Of a stretch of DNA of 64,000 bases, positions 42,160-52,756 are shown one piece after another. Under the pieces are notes generated by a model. It did no database searches. It was not told where the DNA came from and saw nothing but the letters and a program-made list of their open reading frames with translations. The translations under genes and the position numbers were made by a program. Position 1 is the stretch's first letter, and the number at the start of each line of letters is the position of its first letter. The DNA comes from Agrocybe praecox (Eukaryota > Basidiomycota > Agaricomycetes > Agaricales > Agrocybaceae), in contig OZ024850.1 of the NCBI GenBank assembly GCA_964017145.1, positions 62,001 through 126,000 on the forward strand, written 5' to 3'.

Positions 42160-43790
42160 ATGACTACAGTGGGAACTGTCTTTTCTCCAACAGGAGGAGC
42201 GGGAATCAAAAATTAACGAAAGGCGACGCTGCTGGATGAAAGAGGCCAGTAAATTTTCTCGTACGTCCTCTTCTCTTCCTCATGATACGAAACATGATAT
42301 CTCAATTTGAATCTCAAAGAACTTGTACAAGTGACATTCAAAGCCCACAAACCTGGTCACCTCTACAAAGCAACGACTTCGGCCTTCATCAGCTTTACCG
42401 CACTATCATCAACGCAAGCCATCTGAGGTGTGATCCTCAGTAAAAAGCAAAGTCGGATCAAGGTCAGCCGTGGTCATGCCGTAGTCACACAACAGTCCGA
42501 CATGTGTCTTGGACCCCGTTGATACATTTTTTTGGTCAGTAGCTAGTTGTATCCTAGTCGGACATCAGTCAGATTAATCCTCACGGCTGTAATTAGGTGC
42601 GCATGGCTCCATGCAGGCGAATAAAATACATACATAAGTTCGAAGTTGGTCGGAACCTGAAATATCACATGACCACATAAGTACAATTTTTTACTTCAAG
42701 TTCCCGTCCGCGCCCCTCTTCTTGTTCTTTATCCACTCGCTCATGTACGCCAGTCGCCACAGTCGCTCGCTCCGGAATACAACCACAGGAAAGTTAAATC
42801 TTGCTTAACTCCTTGTTGTCTTTGTGCTGATGGAATTATCTTTGCTAAACATTGCTGCTCTGCACTCCTCAATGCTTTCAAGGCACTTCCGACGCCGGCT
42901 ATATTTGTCGCCTTGTCGTGGACCGCTATTCAAAAGACGCGCATCTTGAAGCTGGAGGTTGTTGTGGTTTTGGCGGGTTGAATGGGATCTCTATGTGCGT
43001 GCAATGCACCCTCCTCTTGGAACATTATTTATTGTTTCTCCCTCCTTTTTTGAATTCCACAGACAGTCATAACGGGAAACCCAGGTACGTATTTTGAATT
43101 TGTATCGATGCCGTACATCCACTCATTTCTGCTCTCCAGAACCGATCAGAATAATCATGAAAATTCTCTGCCGTAAGTCGCTATGTTCTCATTCAGCTGG
43201 ATTCGGGCTCCAAACTGATGCCAACTTTAGATTATTGTGAAACTTCACCGGATTCAAGTCAGTTTAGATGGATAGATATAGCAGAAATGGCCTGCACGGT
43301 GCGCCTCTGCAATGACGAGCTTATAACTAATGTATAGCGTAGTTTTACACTTAGAGCTTAGGGCACAATTAGAGCCTGTTGGATGTATTTGATAGCAATA
43401 ATAAATTGATTTTTATGATTACCAGAAGCCGATGAGAATGGCTAACAGAAGGAAGATCACGACTACAGAATGACTGAGGAGTAGCAATTGTCCGACTAAG
43501 GTGGTACTTTCCTCTGAAGAAATTGACTATTAACCGACCACCCAGTCGGACTTCACTCAAAAAAAACGACAATTCTGCATACATTAGTCAGTCCCATCAA
43601 TTACTGACTGATGCGTGACCACAATCTGACTACCCTACGACTTTGCTTTTTACTGAGTGTGATCGGTGGACTCAAACATGCTTCCATTGTATCTAGTCCG
43701 TCAGCCAGACCCGAGGCTGCAAATTAAGAAATGCCGAGTCATGGCATTCCTGTTATCGACCGTGTTGAAAAACCATCGTTTTTTTTCATT
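42160..43790 (+). pseudogene. third, decayed phosphoesterase copy split by a TIR element
   Basis: 42180-42240 matches exon 4 of the intact gene (CCAACAGGAGG... and GAAAGGCGACGCTGCTG). 42310-42430 matches exons 5 and 6, including CATCATCAACGCAAGCCA after the second HxT motif. 43658-43780 matches the last exon (GTGATCGGTGG..., GCTGCAAATTAAGAAA). The two parts are separated by the inserted element at 42436-43657, and large internal parts are deleted. It follows directly on the regulator fragment, so the pair forms a chimeric relic in the same orientation. Confidence 0.8.
42436..43657. mobile_element. 1.2-kb non-autonomous DNA transposon with perfect 20-bp terminal inverted repeats
   Basis: The left end CTCAGTAAAAAGCAAAGTCG (42436-42455) is the exact inverse complement of the right end (43638-43657). 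The element is flanked by a 7-bp direct duplication TGTGATC (42429-42435 and 43658-43664), and removing the element and one copy restores alignment to the phosphoesterase exon. Subterminal parts are rich in GTCAG/GTCGG words on both sides. No transposase frame is seen. Family is unresolved: subterminal repeats fit hAT-like elements, which usually make 8-bp duplications. Inner sequence includes short open frames of no clear origin. Confidence 0.88.
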
Positions 43791-43919
43791 AATCATTACT
43801 GATATATAGTGTTTTGTATACATATCGAAGCAAAAAACTTTTTGGATACGCCATCATCCCTGAATCATGTATGTACGTAGGGCCGAACGATGTAAAGGAA
43901 TTAATCCAGCTTGTACTCT

Positions 43920-46397
43920 CTACCGAAGCATGTAGAACGAGGCTTTTAAAAATACAGATAATGCAATGGAAAATATTGCTGGTATAGCTTCAAATGCCTC
44001 GCTCTCGCCATTTCGTGCTACATCAAGAGAAGCAGCGGAGAAGTCAGGCATCGAGAAGGCATCGAATTGGATTGTAGATGAGGTATTTGCGGGAGAGGAC
44101 ATCGATGGGGCAATATAAACCAAGGACACCGTGTGAGAGGTTGAATTGGCATATCCTGGAGGTGTCACAATGAACCCTGGAAATTGGTGCGGGTAACATT
44201 CAGGAAGCGCAACTTGCAAGGTCACCAAGTCCACTATATGTGTCAATGATTGTCGTGGTGTTGAATCCATCGATAATCAAAGAGAACACTCCTCCAGTCA
44301 CCGAAGTCACAGTATGAACCATGATACTAGGTCCTACGAAGAGCAATAGAAAAGGTTCAACGTTCAGCTGTCGTCTGTTATGATACCAAATATAGTACGT
44401 ACCAGTATAGTTGAAGGACACTGTAGCATTGATCACGTCCGTGCTGTGTAGATTGGAACTCGTGGTACAGTTAGACTTGGCGCCTATAGTCTTCCAAGCG
44501 GTTGGCGGAGAGTAAGAGATCAGGTTACTTTCCGACGATATCGGAGTGGATGATGGGATTACCCCTGTCGTTGCAGACGGCAGGGCAGCGAATGTCGTTC
44601 CAACGGCGTTCACACATTGAACACTTGAGCTGGTCCCTTTGTGCACGCATAGAGCCCCAATGGCTAGAAATACCACGATTATTATCATGTGTGTATATGT
44701 GATTGTCTGGAGAAACTCACGACAGCAGAAGCCGGCGACGGATAGAATATCACAGGGGACTAATTCTCCATTTCAGATGTAGAGTGGACCAGTATCAAAT
44801 GTGGGTACGCACATAAGGGGCAAAGAGAAATCTGCGAGACCCCTTGCGAGCTTGCGAGAGCGCATATCTCGCAAGTTGCTCGCAAGTGCTCGCAGATTCG
44901 TGCACTTGTCGGAGTTTAAAAATGTATGCTGGACGTATTCATGTTCATTTAACCACGTTCTCCTTTACATATTCCACTGTAAATTAATTTCTACGTAGTC
45001 AGTAGTATTAGAAGAATATAATTATGAGTTTTTGTCCCACACGGATGACTGGTGCAGTTTGTGCGCCCCCCTTTGTGTTAGAAATGGGACATATACAGAT
45101 CAATTGTCGCGGCCCGGTGTGATTTTAATCGAAAAAGGTATCATGAATGCTGACTTGGCACTCACTTGGCAGTATACAACATAAGTTATTAGCGAAACAG
45201 AGCCAATTAATTTCCAACTATAGTGATTTTTCTTGAGAACATGTCCACACATGCTCGCAAGTGTCTCGCAACCGTCTCGCAAGTTGTCCGCAAGTGTCTC
45301 GCAGGTTCTCGCAGGTTCTCGCAACCGTCTCGCAGGTTCTCGCAAGTGTCGCGCAAGCTCTCGCAAATGTCCTCAGGTGCTCGCAAATTCTCGCGAGCCT
45401 CATGAACTCCTTGCAGATGCATCTAACTTCAAAGCTCGAGCTCGAGCTCGAGACCTTGAGGTTGTATTTGAATGAAAGTATTTCTTAAAATCATTGTACC
45501 TCCATATCAAGTTTTAGCAACATTTTTTAAGTTTTTAATAGAATTATTCTGTCCTTGACTTGTCTTTAACGTGTCTGTATCCCCTTGTGAACATTTTTAT
45601 ATATGCCTCCTGGAAGCGCCCACTGTTGCACCAAAAATTTTGACTCTTCTTATTCGCTTTATCAATCATAATAGCTATATGATTTACTTTGTATGTACAC
45701 CGCGCAAGTATAGTACAAGAAATATTCCAAAAAATGACTGTGATGATTGTAGGCAATGTGCCTTCAGAGAGAATAGAGCCCATAGACAGGATTCCTTAGA
45801 TTATATTCCAGACGCATACGTTAAAATCCGGCACAATCAAAAAGATTTGCACCTAGAGAGAGTCGAACTCCCTCCTGCTTCGACAGCTTAATCCAATGTT
45901 CACGCAGATGGCTCGCAAGGGTCGCGCAAATTCTCGCAGATGGCTCGCAAGTGTCTCGCAAGTGTCTCACAAATCTCGCAAGTCTCGCAAGTGTTCTCGC
46001 AGAAAGATGTGTGCCCGCACATAAGTGAGGGTCTGCGCATGTTTCGCTGTCGAAACCGGATGCAAAGGGTATGCTGTTGTCTTGACAAAGAGGGATACCT
46101 CTTCGGAAATTACAGACCAGTCTGCATTAATTGTTCAAATTCGTAAGCCGCTTGTCTTACTACGACCTCAGCTTGAGCACATACCCAGGAGCGCAGCAGG
46201 AAGGGGTGGGACAGCCACACGGAGTAGAGTCGGATGTACAGTTCGTCTTCATTAGATTAGGTCAGATATAAATACCATCTTAACGCGGAGATCCCAGGAC
46301 TCACTGATACAGCGTATACCCGCGATGCCGATGAATCCTTAGCGCTGATGGTTCTCGCAGCTCCAATCAGTATCAGAGTCATAGTCATGTAATACAT
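43920..46397 (-). pseudogene. Cys-rich cell-surface protein, right copy, frameshifted
   Basis: Inverted relative of the gene at 19416. The signal exon (MYYMTMTLILIGAARTISA), the Cys-rich exons (CCAPG, LVCNFRRGIPLCQDNS, FPCDILSVAGFCC) and the linker and beta-rich exons are all in frame, and splice sites are preserved. A 7-nt insertion in the exon after DTYSGLGDLA shifts the frame into an early TGA near 44206. The homologous continuation (LPECYPHQFPGF... to the hydrophobic tail) stays open in another frame to 43920. One intron holds a 1.2-kb transposon (44818-46016). A truncated secreted protein without the anchor is conceivable, but the full product is not made. Confidence 0.8.
44818..46016. 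mobile_element. 1.2-kb Mutator-like non-autonomous element with CTCGCAAG arrays
   Basis: The ends are GGGCAAAGAGAAATCTGCGAG and the inverse complement of TCTTTCTGCGAG preceded by GGGCACACA. These are imperfect inverted repeats starting GGGCA. A 9-bp direct duplication GCACATAAG flanks it (44809-44817 and 46017-46025), the size typical of Mutator-like elements. Both subterminal regions (44830-44910, 45905-46005) and a central block (45240-45410) are built of repeated CTCGCAAGT/CTCGCAGGT units. No transposase frame is found. It is inserted in an intron of the Cys-rich gene copy, at the splice donor. Confidence 0.85.
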
Positions 46398-46579
46398 AAT
46401 GTGAGATAGCTCGTCTGTAGGTTGCAGACTGAGTTGAGTGCTTATTCTGTTCCAGACTCTCAATGCTTAGCTTAAATACCCTTATGAACTAAAAAACGAT
46501 ACATTCATGGACAGACTCGAAGCAGATCATTTTCAACCATGCTGATTACGCCAGGCCTGGTCTAAGTTATAAAGAAGCA

Positions 46580-46680
46580 GTCATGAGGAATGAAATTTGA
46601 AACGTTGTTCCGTCCAATGAAAAGTAAGCTTCATTCCCACGTCGTCGATAATAAGTATAGCATCCAATTATGTACAGCAA
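46580..46680 (+). pseudogene. conserved unknown coding fragment (right copy)
   Basis: Plus-strand reading TLFRPMKSKLHSHVVDNK matches the minus-strand fragment at about 19130-19190 in the left arm. Only this short part is alignable. Beyond it the frame is lost. It marks the outermost recognised match between the two arms. Confidence 0.5.
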
Positions 46681-48227
46681 TGCTGTTCTTTCTATGTCAG
46701 ACAATACGTCAGTTTGGGCGTTATACATTCTGTCTGCGTCTCTAAAAAATATTTCCGATCAGTGGGATTGTTGGCGCTCCACTGCATCACATCACACCCG
46801 GCAAGTTGCAATGCTGTATGCGGCCATACATATCTAACTGATATACTACGCGGCATTGAATGACTGCGAACCTGTTTGAAGTACCGTCTCACCATGTCTT
46901 TCGTATTTGGCGGACCTCGCCAATTGAAGTAATCACTTCCATGCACGTAAATAAAACTGCTACTAATATCGTCGATCAAGGATCCGCGGTATTAATGAAC
47001 TTGTTTTGCAGGGCCACCGCTACGCGTGGCAGTACGAGTCTTTGATTATTATTGTTTTTTACTATGTCGCGCCCGTGTACTTGGACAAAAATAGCACGGA
47101 TATGTTTTTTTTCCCGAGATGTGCGACTTGTGTGTGACAAGAAAAACAGGAAAAACAAGAAAAACTTTAACAAAAAAAACAATATAAGTATGTACATATA
47201 TTAACGATCGCATCTAGTAAGTACGTGAAGGCCCAAGCGAAAGTAAGCGCTCGAAATTTTTTGAACGACAGCGCGCGAGTACGTACCGGGCCTTGAAACC
47301 ATCATTCCTCAATGCGCGTAGCCCACCCGCGCATATCCCTCCATACTATCGCAAAAAAACATCTCGACCGTGATACCTTCGTTGGAGTCGAAAATATCGA
47401 AGACCGGTCGAATTGAAAAAAAATTGAATGCTTCTCTGAGAAATGTAAACAATCAAAGAGTCTGGAGATGAGTTTGAAATTCATATCATTTAAAATATTG
47501 TACTTTGAATGCATATGGATACGTTAAAATAAGAAAATAGAAGAGTGAAGGGAAAAAGACAGGCAGAAACTGATAACAAACGCAACCGCGAGGAAGACAA
47601 GGAAAGGTAGAGCAAACTGAGGACTTTTTTCGCGTCGCGTTTGTCCTCAAGCTCAAGCTGGTGTCGTCGTCGTTCGCGCTAGTCCTGCTTCCTGTCTTAC
47701 TGCTCTCGTTACTGCTCAGCGCCTAATCCGACTGTCCTGGCCACTTATCCCCTCTTTTCCATACATACCCACTCCATTCTCAATTTTCTGCTACTGCTCA
47801 ACCTTCCCGTTCTGGTAGACGGTGACAGGTAAGACGATGTAGTGACGGAGGCGGAGACAAAGGGTGGGGTCAGGGGAGTTGTCCGTCGTTGCCGTAAGGC
47901 TGCAGGTGCTGATGCAAGTGCCAATGAGGCGTCGTCACCGTCACCGGCTCTAATGGTCGGTGGTCGTAGTGGTCGTCACCGTGGGTGCGGTGGAGTGGTG
48001 CTGGTGGACCTCGGGTTTTCGCCGTCCTTGCTCACGCGGCCGCCACATACTCGCCGAGGGCCGCATATCCCTGCGACGAGATGAGAGGAGGGGCAGAGTC
48101 AAAGTGATAGTGATGCCAGGTGGAAAGGATCAGAACAATGTTGAACGATGTTGGGTTGATTGAGTGCCTTAGTGCCTGCGTAGTTGATAGACGGTGAGGT
48201 CGGTTATGTACCTTGAGTGGCAGGGCA
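46681..48227. other. gene-poor region right of the duplication
   Basis: I see no supported gene. An open frame at 46692-46979 (minus) has no counterpart in the left arm and no recognisable domain. 47100-47200 is A-rich low-complexity sequence and 47560-48080 is GC-rich without a convincing gene. Confidence 0.45.
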
Positions 48228-48796
48228 TCAGCGAGGATATCCTTCTTGAGAAGCTGCTTGGGTTTGGGCTTGCGGACAGGTATCGACGGGGGTGTTATTG
48301 TTTTGACTGCGAGGGGTGCGCCGAACAGCAGGGCAATGTGCGGCTACTACAGGAGGGGTCCCGGTTATGCGCTTCGAAGCGCTTCGAGTCACTCTGACAG
48401 GCGTTGGAGAGGCTGTGGCATGTAGTACCTGATTGCGAGTGCTAGGAGCTGGCGGAAGTGTAGTAGGAGCCGGCAAAGCCTTAACGTGAACCTTGCGCTT
48501 CGGGGTTGCAGGCAAAGGCTCGTGCACCGGGACTTCTTGCTCAGGTTTGGGCACAACAATGGGGTCACCGCTATTGGTGGATACAATGTTCAACTGTGTA
48601 CATGGAGGAGTGAAAATATACGTACAGACTTGGCTGGATATGCGTCCCAGCCAGTTTTAGCGCTTTCTGAGCAAGCCATCCCTCGGTTGCTGCAGCTTCT
48701 CGTTGCTCCCAAGCCAACTGGAGCAGGGCCCCTCTCTGCACGCTGTTCGGCCGCCTGTAATTTGTCGTTGATGAAAATAAGTAGTTGTGGGTTCAT
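48228..48796 (-). CDS. uncharacterised low-complexity protein (model tentative)
   Basis: Two minus-strand segments probably belong together. An N-terminal part MNPQLLIFINDKLQAAEQRAER ends in SAKTGWDAYPAKS. After a very short GT-AG intron (about 32 nt, near 48598-48629), a Pro-rich basic part follows (PKPEQEVPVHEPLPATPKRK, PTPVRVTRSASKR). The helical start and disordered basic tail are typical of nuclear or chromatin-associated mushroom proteins of unknown role. The intron length is unusually small, so the model is provisional. Confidence 0.4.
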
Positions 48797-49738
48797 CGAG
48801 GTCAACAGTTAGAAAAGATCGAGGGCACAAAGGGAAGAAAGGGAACAATTGGAAAATCGTGGATTGCTGAAAGGTTGATCCAGTCTTGGCAGCCGCCTGA
48901 GACCCTTTCCAGATGCACAACTTTCCAAATCTTCCTAAATTGAAACATAGCGAGGCGAGAGACGGCATAAAGGGTTTTGTTCGCGCACATACATTGGTCC
49001 AAACTTCGCGGATGCTGATATATAGTCGTCACGACTCAAGTAATAACGCGAACGAGTCACTGGCTTGATGTTATATTTGTTATTGTTTGAAGCAAAAGGA
49101 ACCGGAGCATATTGGTTACCATATGGTCAATTTGATGCCATCACTGATGGGGGTCAACAAGGGTCAGAGAAAGTCGCAGAAAGCCCTCGATTAAAAGGAC
49201 TCGTTTTTACTTACGTAAAAGACTCGTAATTATTAATTAATATTCGATCATCGTTTCAATGGCCTTCACCCCGGCAACTTCAACTCTTTGGGTCACACGA
49301 AAACCTCCTAAAAACTCTGGTTTTTGTCAAGCGTAAACATTTGAGATAAATTGATAAATAAGATTTATGTTTATGAGAAATCAGTTCGGCATTATAAATT
49401 AAGATTAATGGACCAGATTTTTGGTCTACTGTAATGCTGTCTCAAATTTCGAGTTTCAGCGAACCGAAAATGTTAAATAAATACACTAATTTGGGATTTA
49501 GTTCTCTAAAAAGAAAATTAACTAATGTCATCCTCCCGAAAATTACAAGCAAAAACTTTAGATTTATATACACTTTCAGTTGGGGGGAAATTATGAAATT
49601 TCTTACCCTTTTCATCGATTACAAAATCTCGGACAAAATTACAAAGTTTTTTCAGGAAAAAATCATGCGTAGGATGATCGTACGCCCAGCGTACGCCCAC
49701 AAATAAGTTATAACTAAGCAGATACTACCTATGACTGA
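48797..49738. other. intergenic, A/T-rich; no gene seen
   Basis: No convincing gene. An overlapping minus-strand open frame at 48802-49032 lacks domain features. From 49080 to 49700 the sequence is strongly A/T-rich, and the open frames there look random. Confidence 0.45.
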
Positions 49739-50579
49739 TCATGCAACATGACTTGACTTCCTATTTTTAGCAGCGGAACGGGTATTTTTGAGGGAAAGGA
49801 TCGTCGCCACATCCAATGGCCAGCTATTATGATATTGGTTTAGCTGGGGAAAACTATCCAAAAGCTGATATTTACGAAATGAGTCATTATGAGAGATAAA
49901 TTTCTGATTTAAAAAATAAGTGTACCGCTTCATTGTATTTCTGGAGTTTCTCAGCTTTTTGAAACTTGTATGATTGTGTCGGGTCCAGCAAATTTTTGCA
50001 GCCAGTAGAAACAGCGTCCTATATGGAGAAAAATATACAATTCATTATGAGGACTGTGTAGGGCTTGCAAATATGCTGTGAACTTACTTTGAATGTTTTG
50101 AATAGTGTCTCGTCCCACTGAAGCAATATATCCAATGGCGCTCGGGAAGCATTTTTTGGGCGAGGAATCTTCAATGGCACTTCTACGACCTGCGTAGCTG
50201 TCTTTCGCTTGATCTTGGACGGTGTAGGCGCAGGAGTAGCAGAACGCCTGTCAGAAGTCGGAGATGGGCTACGTGAGGGTCCGGAAGAGGAAGTCGGCGA
50301 GTTGATAGGACTTGAAACTGCGCGCCGCTTCGAGCCGAAAGTTACATTGCGTGCGCGCGATTGTGAACGCTGTCTGGCGACATATGGATGATATCGAATA
50401 GATGAAGTTTTCTGGACGACTTCGGGCTCGTGGTCGGAGTCCAGATCTTGAGATGAGAGGAGTGGTTCGATTGGAGGATTATGGAGATCAGACACATCGA
50501 GGAGTACAATGACGGGCGGAGGAGGGGTGGTGGACTTGCAAAACATGGGCATTGGGACTGAGGTTACGGTGGGTTTCAT
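49739..50579 (-). CDS. uncharacterised disordered/basic protein of a recurring mushroom family
   Basis: Exon 1 (from 50579) begins MKPTVTSVPMPMFCKSTTPP and is Ser/Pro/Arg-rich (SPINSPTSSSGPSRSPSPTS, PSKIKRKTATQVVEVPLKIP). It ends at QWDETLFKTFK. A GT-AG intron leads to DAVSTGCKNLLDPTQSYKFQ, and another short intron to LLDSFPQLNQYHNSWPLDVA and TILSLKNTRSAAKNRK, ending at 49739. The W-P-x-D...LKN tail pattern recurs in uncharacterised Agaricomycete proteins known to me only as hypothetical. No enzymatic motif is visible. It is probably nuclear, given the basic disordered content. Confidence 0.55.
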
Positions 50580-50962
50580 GATCGTTGACGGTGGTGGGTA
50601 ATTTGTGAATGAGACTTCAAGGCGACAGATTTAAGGAATCTAGGTCGTATGTTATTTTTAGGCCATGTCGTCACTAACAAAAGAAACAGCGTCGGGCTGC
50701 GATGAGATAATCGGCCGCTGTTGCCGCTGTGCTATTTTAAGAATAAAAGCACAATTGTCTGTGTTGATATTGTCTGTGCATCGGACATGTGAGCATAGTC
50801 ATGGATACCGACACTGTCCAAAAGATATAAAACTGTGGCGCCGCCACACAAGACATAAAGAGTTTCCAACTTTTATTGTGACTATGGTCTCATATAAGCA
50901 TACAAGTCAGATATACGTCTTTATCTGCCCCCTTCTTCTCAAAGAAATCGTACGCTTGAGCT
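50580..50962. other. divergent intergenic region
   Basis: Shared upstream region of the minus-strand gene at 49739-50579 and the plus-strand WD40-like gene at 50963. No gene or defined regulatory site recognised. Confidence 0.45.
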
Positions 50963-52464
50963 ATGCCTGCTGTTTCCGTGTCTACTACAGCGATTAAAAA
51001 ATCCTTTCCGTGCTCAATGAACAACTTGTACTCCCTACACACTCACCTCGCAGGCCATACCGGACTTATTCTCTGCATGAGCATTACCAAGGATGGCAAG
51101 CTTGCCAGTGGAGGTACGTACAATTTCACCCGGGCGCTAATTAATTATGACTTATAAGACATAGGCATAGACGGAGTGAGGGTCTGGGACTTGCGAAAGG
51201 TTCTACGAAAGAACTCATCCGGTGACAAATGGAATATACCCCAGCTTGAACGCCCTTCTGGTGCAGGTGATCGAGGAGCTACGACTGCCATTGCTTGGAT
51301 TCGCCGAGAAGATGAGCCGGAGGATGGCTTGATATTTGGAACGGCAGGAGGTTTGATAGTATGCTGGAAGGAGGTGCTTCGTGATAATACTGTGAGTAAT
51401 GTACATCGGTGATATATCCTTGTAGCTTACTAACTTACTATACATTCCAGTGCTACGAGAAAACATACTGTGCCAAACTTTCAAACCCGAGCGAAATCAC
51501 GGCTATCGCATTTGAATCCAGCTCGAACCGCTTGGCAATTTCGAACAGAAACTCAGTCGTGCAGATATTCTGTGTGGGCCCCAAGTTTGACCTGCACCCT
51601 GTATTTTCCGTCTCAATCAAAAATCACATTCCAAAAGGAATCGCATTTGGGCTTACCGGAGAAGATAAAGACATCTTCACATTTGGGTTGTATGATGGTC
51701 TCATGTAAGTTTTTTCTTTTAGCACGTCATGGATCATGCGCTGACACTGCGCAACGTATTAGCCACACACTTAGTGGGAAAGATGGTAAAGTTCAGCATA
51801 CCCGTCAAACAGGATGTAAAATGTAGGAACTCGGTTAAACAGCGTTACCATTCATTACTGACTATTGCTCCTAGTGGAAACATAGCGGCTAACTTCAAAC
51901 GGGGTGTCTTCTGCATCGATGACCCAACTGAAGGTGTCGTGCTCTACCGCTCCAGCTCCTGGGATCGCATTCGAACGTACCCCGTAAGCGTTGAGAAATC
52001 AATGTGTCCACGCCAGGTCAGCTTCGTCGAAGATTGCAAGTTAATCTTGAGCGGCAGCGATCATGGCGCCATATATGTGTTTGATCAACGTCTGGGAAAC
52101 ATGGTCGACAAGCTAGAGTCTGGAATATCGAACAGAATTCAAGCATTGACGGTACGCCTGTATGACGATTATGTACCACTGAATTCTGATATTGGTCTTT
52201 TAGGCAACCGAGAAAGCCGAGACTCCTCTGATCTTCTCTGCTATATCACTCAGACAAGACGATGCATGTACCATTGATATATGGAGAAAAAATACGGACC
52301 CCATCACCCCGTCTCTACCAGAAGGAGCGCGAAAGCCCGCACCCACCGTTACGAGTTTATGGATGACTATGTCGAGAGTTATTGTTCACGGCTGCATGTT
52401 GATCATGGCAGTCGCGTTTTTGTGGCAGAATAAAGATCTTCTCCTGGATAACATAATTTTGTAG
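50963..52464 (+). CDS. WD40-like repeat protein with C-terminal membrane segment
   Basis: Six exons (50963-51113, 51165-51391, 51451-51704, 51773-51822, 51875-52151, 52204-52464) join in frame. The first repeat reads LAGHTGLILCMSITKDGKLA with SGGIDGVRVWDLRK, a typical WD repeat. Later blades are weaker (ITAIAFESSSNRLAISNR; FVEDCKLILSGSDHGAIYVF). The C terminus has a hydrophobic helix (VIVHGCMLIMAVAFLW) and a short tail. WD40 blades form a propeller used as a protein-binding platform. This version with a terminal helix is a mushroom-specific, uncharacterised group as far as I know. The partner is unknown. Confidence 0.75.
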
Positions 52465-52756
52465 TACTGTAGCGTCTGTAGGATACCAAATTCAAAATTT
52501 TACACACTATATCTCTGTTACACAAAAATTGAATGAATTAGAATTGTTCTTATGTCCCCGCTGAAACTACGCCAAACAGAATTTAATTACTAGACCTGCA
52601 ACCAACAGGCGCCACAATATTTCTCACCGTCGACGATGACAATTGTGAAGCATCTTCCATCATAAAGAAGTACGCTGATATGCCAACGAGTTTCTAGATT
52701 ACCTGTATTGTATCGCCTGTAGCTATTGTTTTTAAAGTGCTTAAAAGGCGAACATC
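52465..52756. other. short intergenic gap
   Basis: Nothing supported here beyond the 3' flank of the WD40-like gene. Confidence 0.4.

Noticed and set aside
42852..43097. Possible captured GMC oxidoreductase fragment inside the TIR element (YSKDAHLEAGG)
   Set aside because: Only a few residues resemble the FAD-binding segment and the Gly-rich motif is absent. Chance similarity is likely.
45100..45488. Open frames on both strands encoding repetitive Arg/Leu/Cys-rich or Ser/Arg-rich peptides
   Set aside because: They are translations of the CTCGCAAG array inside the Mutator-like element. All frames stay open because the short repeat lacks stops.
45840..45895. Minus-strand sequence resembling the 3' half of a tRNA (GGGAGTTCGACTCTCTC then TAGGTGCA)
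   Set aside because: A T-arm-like hairpin is present, but no matching 5' acceptor strand, D arm or anticodon arm lies upstream. At most a tRNA-derived scrap inside the transposon.
46692..46979. 95-codon minus-strand open frame right of the duplication
   Set aside because: No counterpart in the left arm, no domain and no flanking exons; not enough to call a gene.
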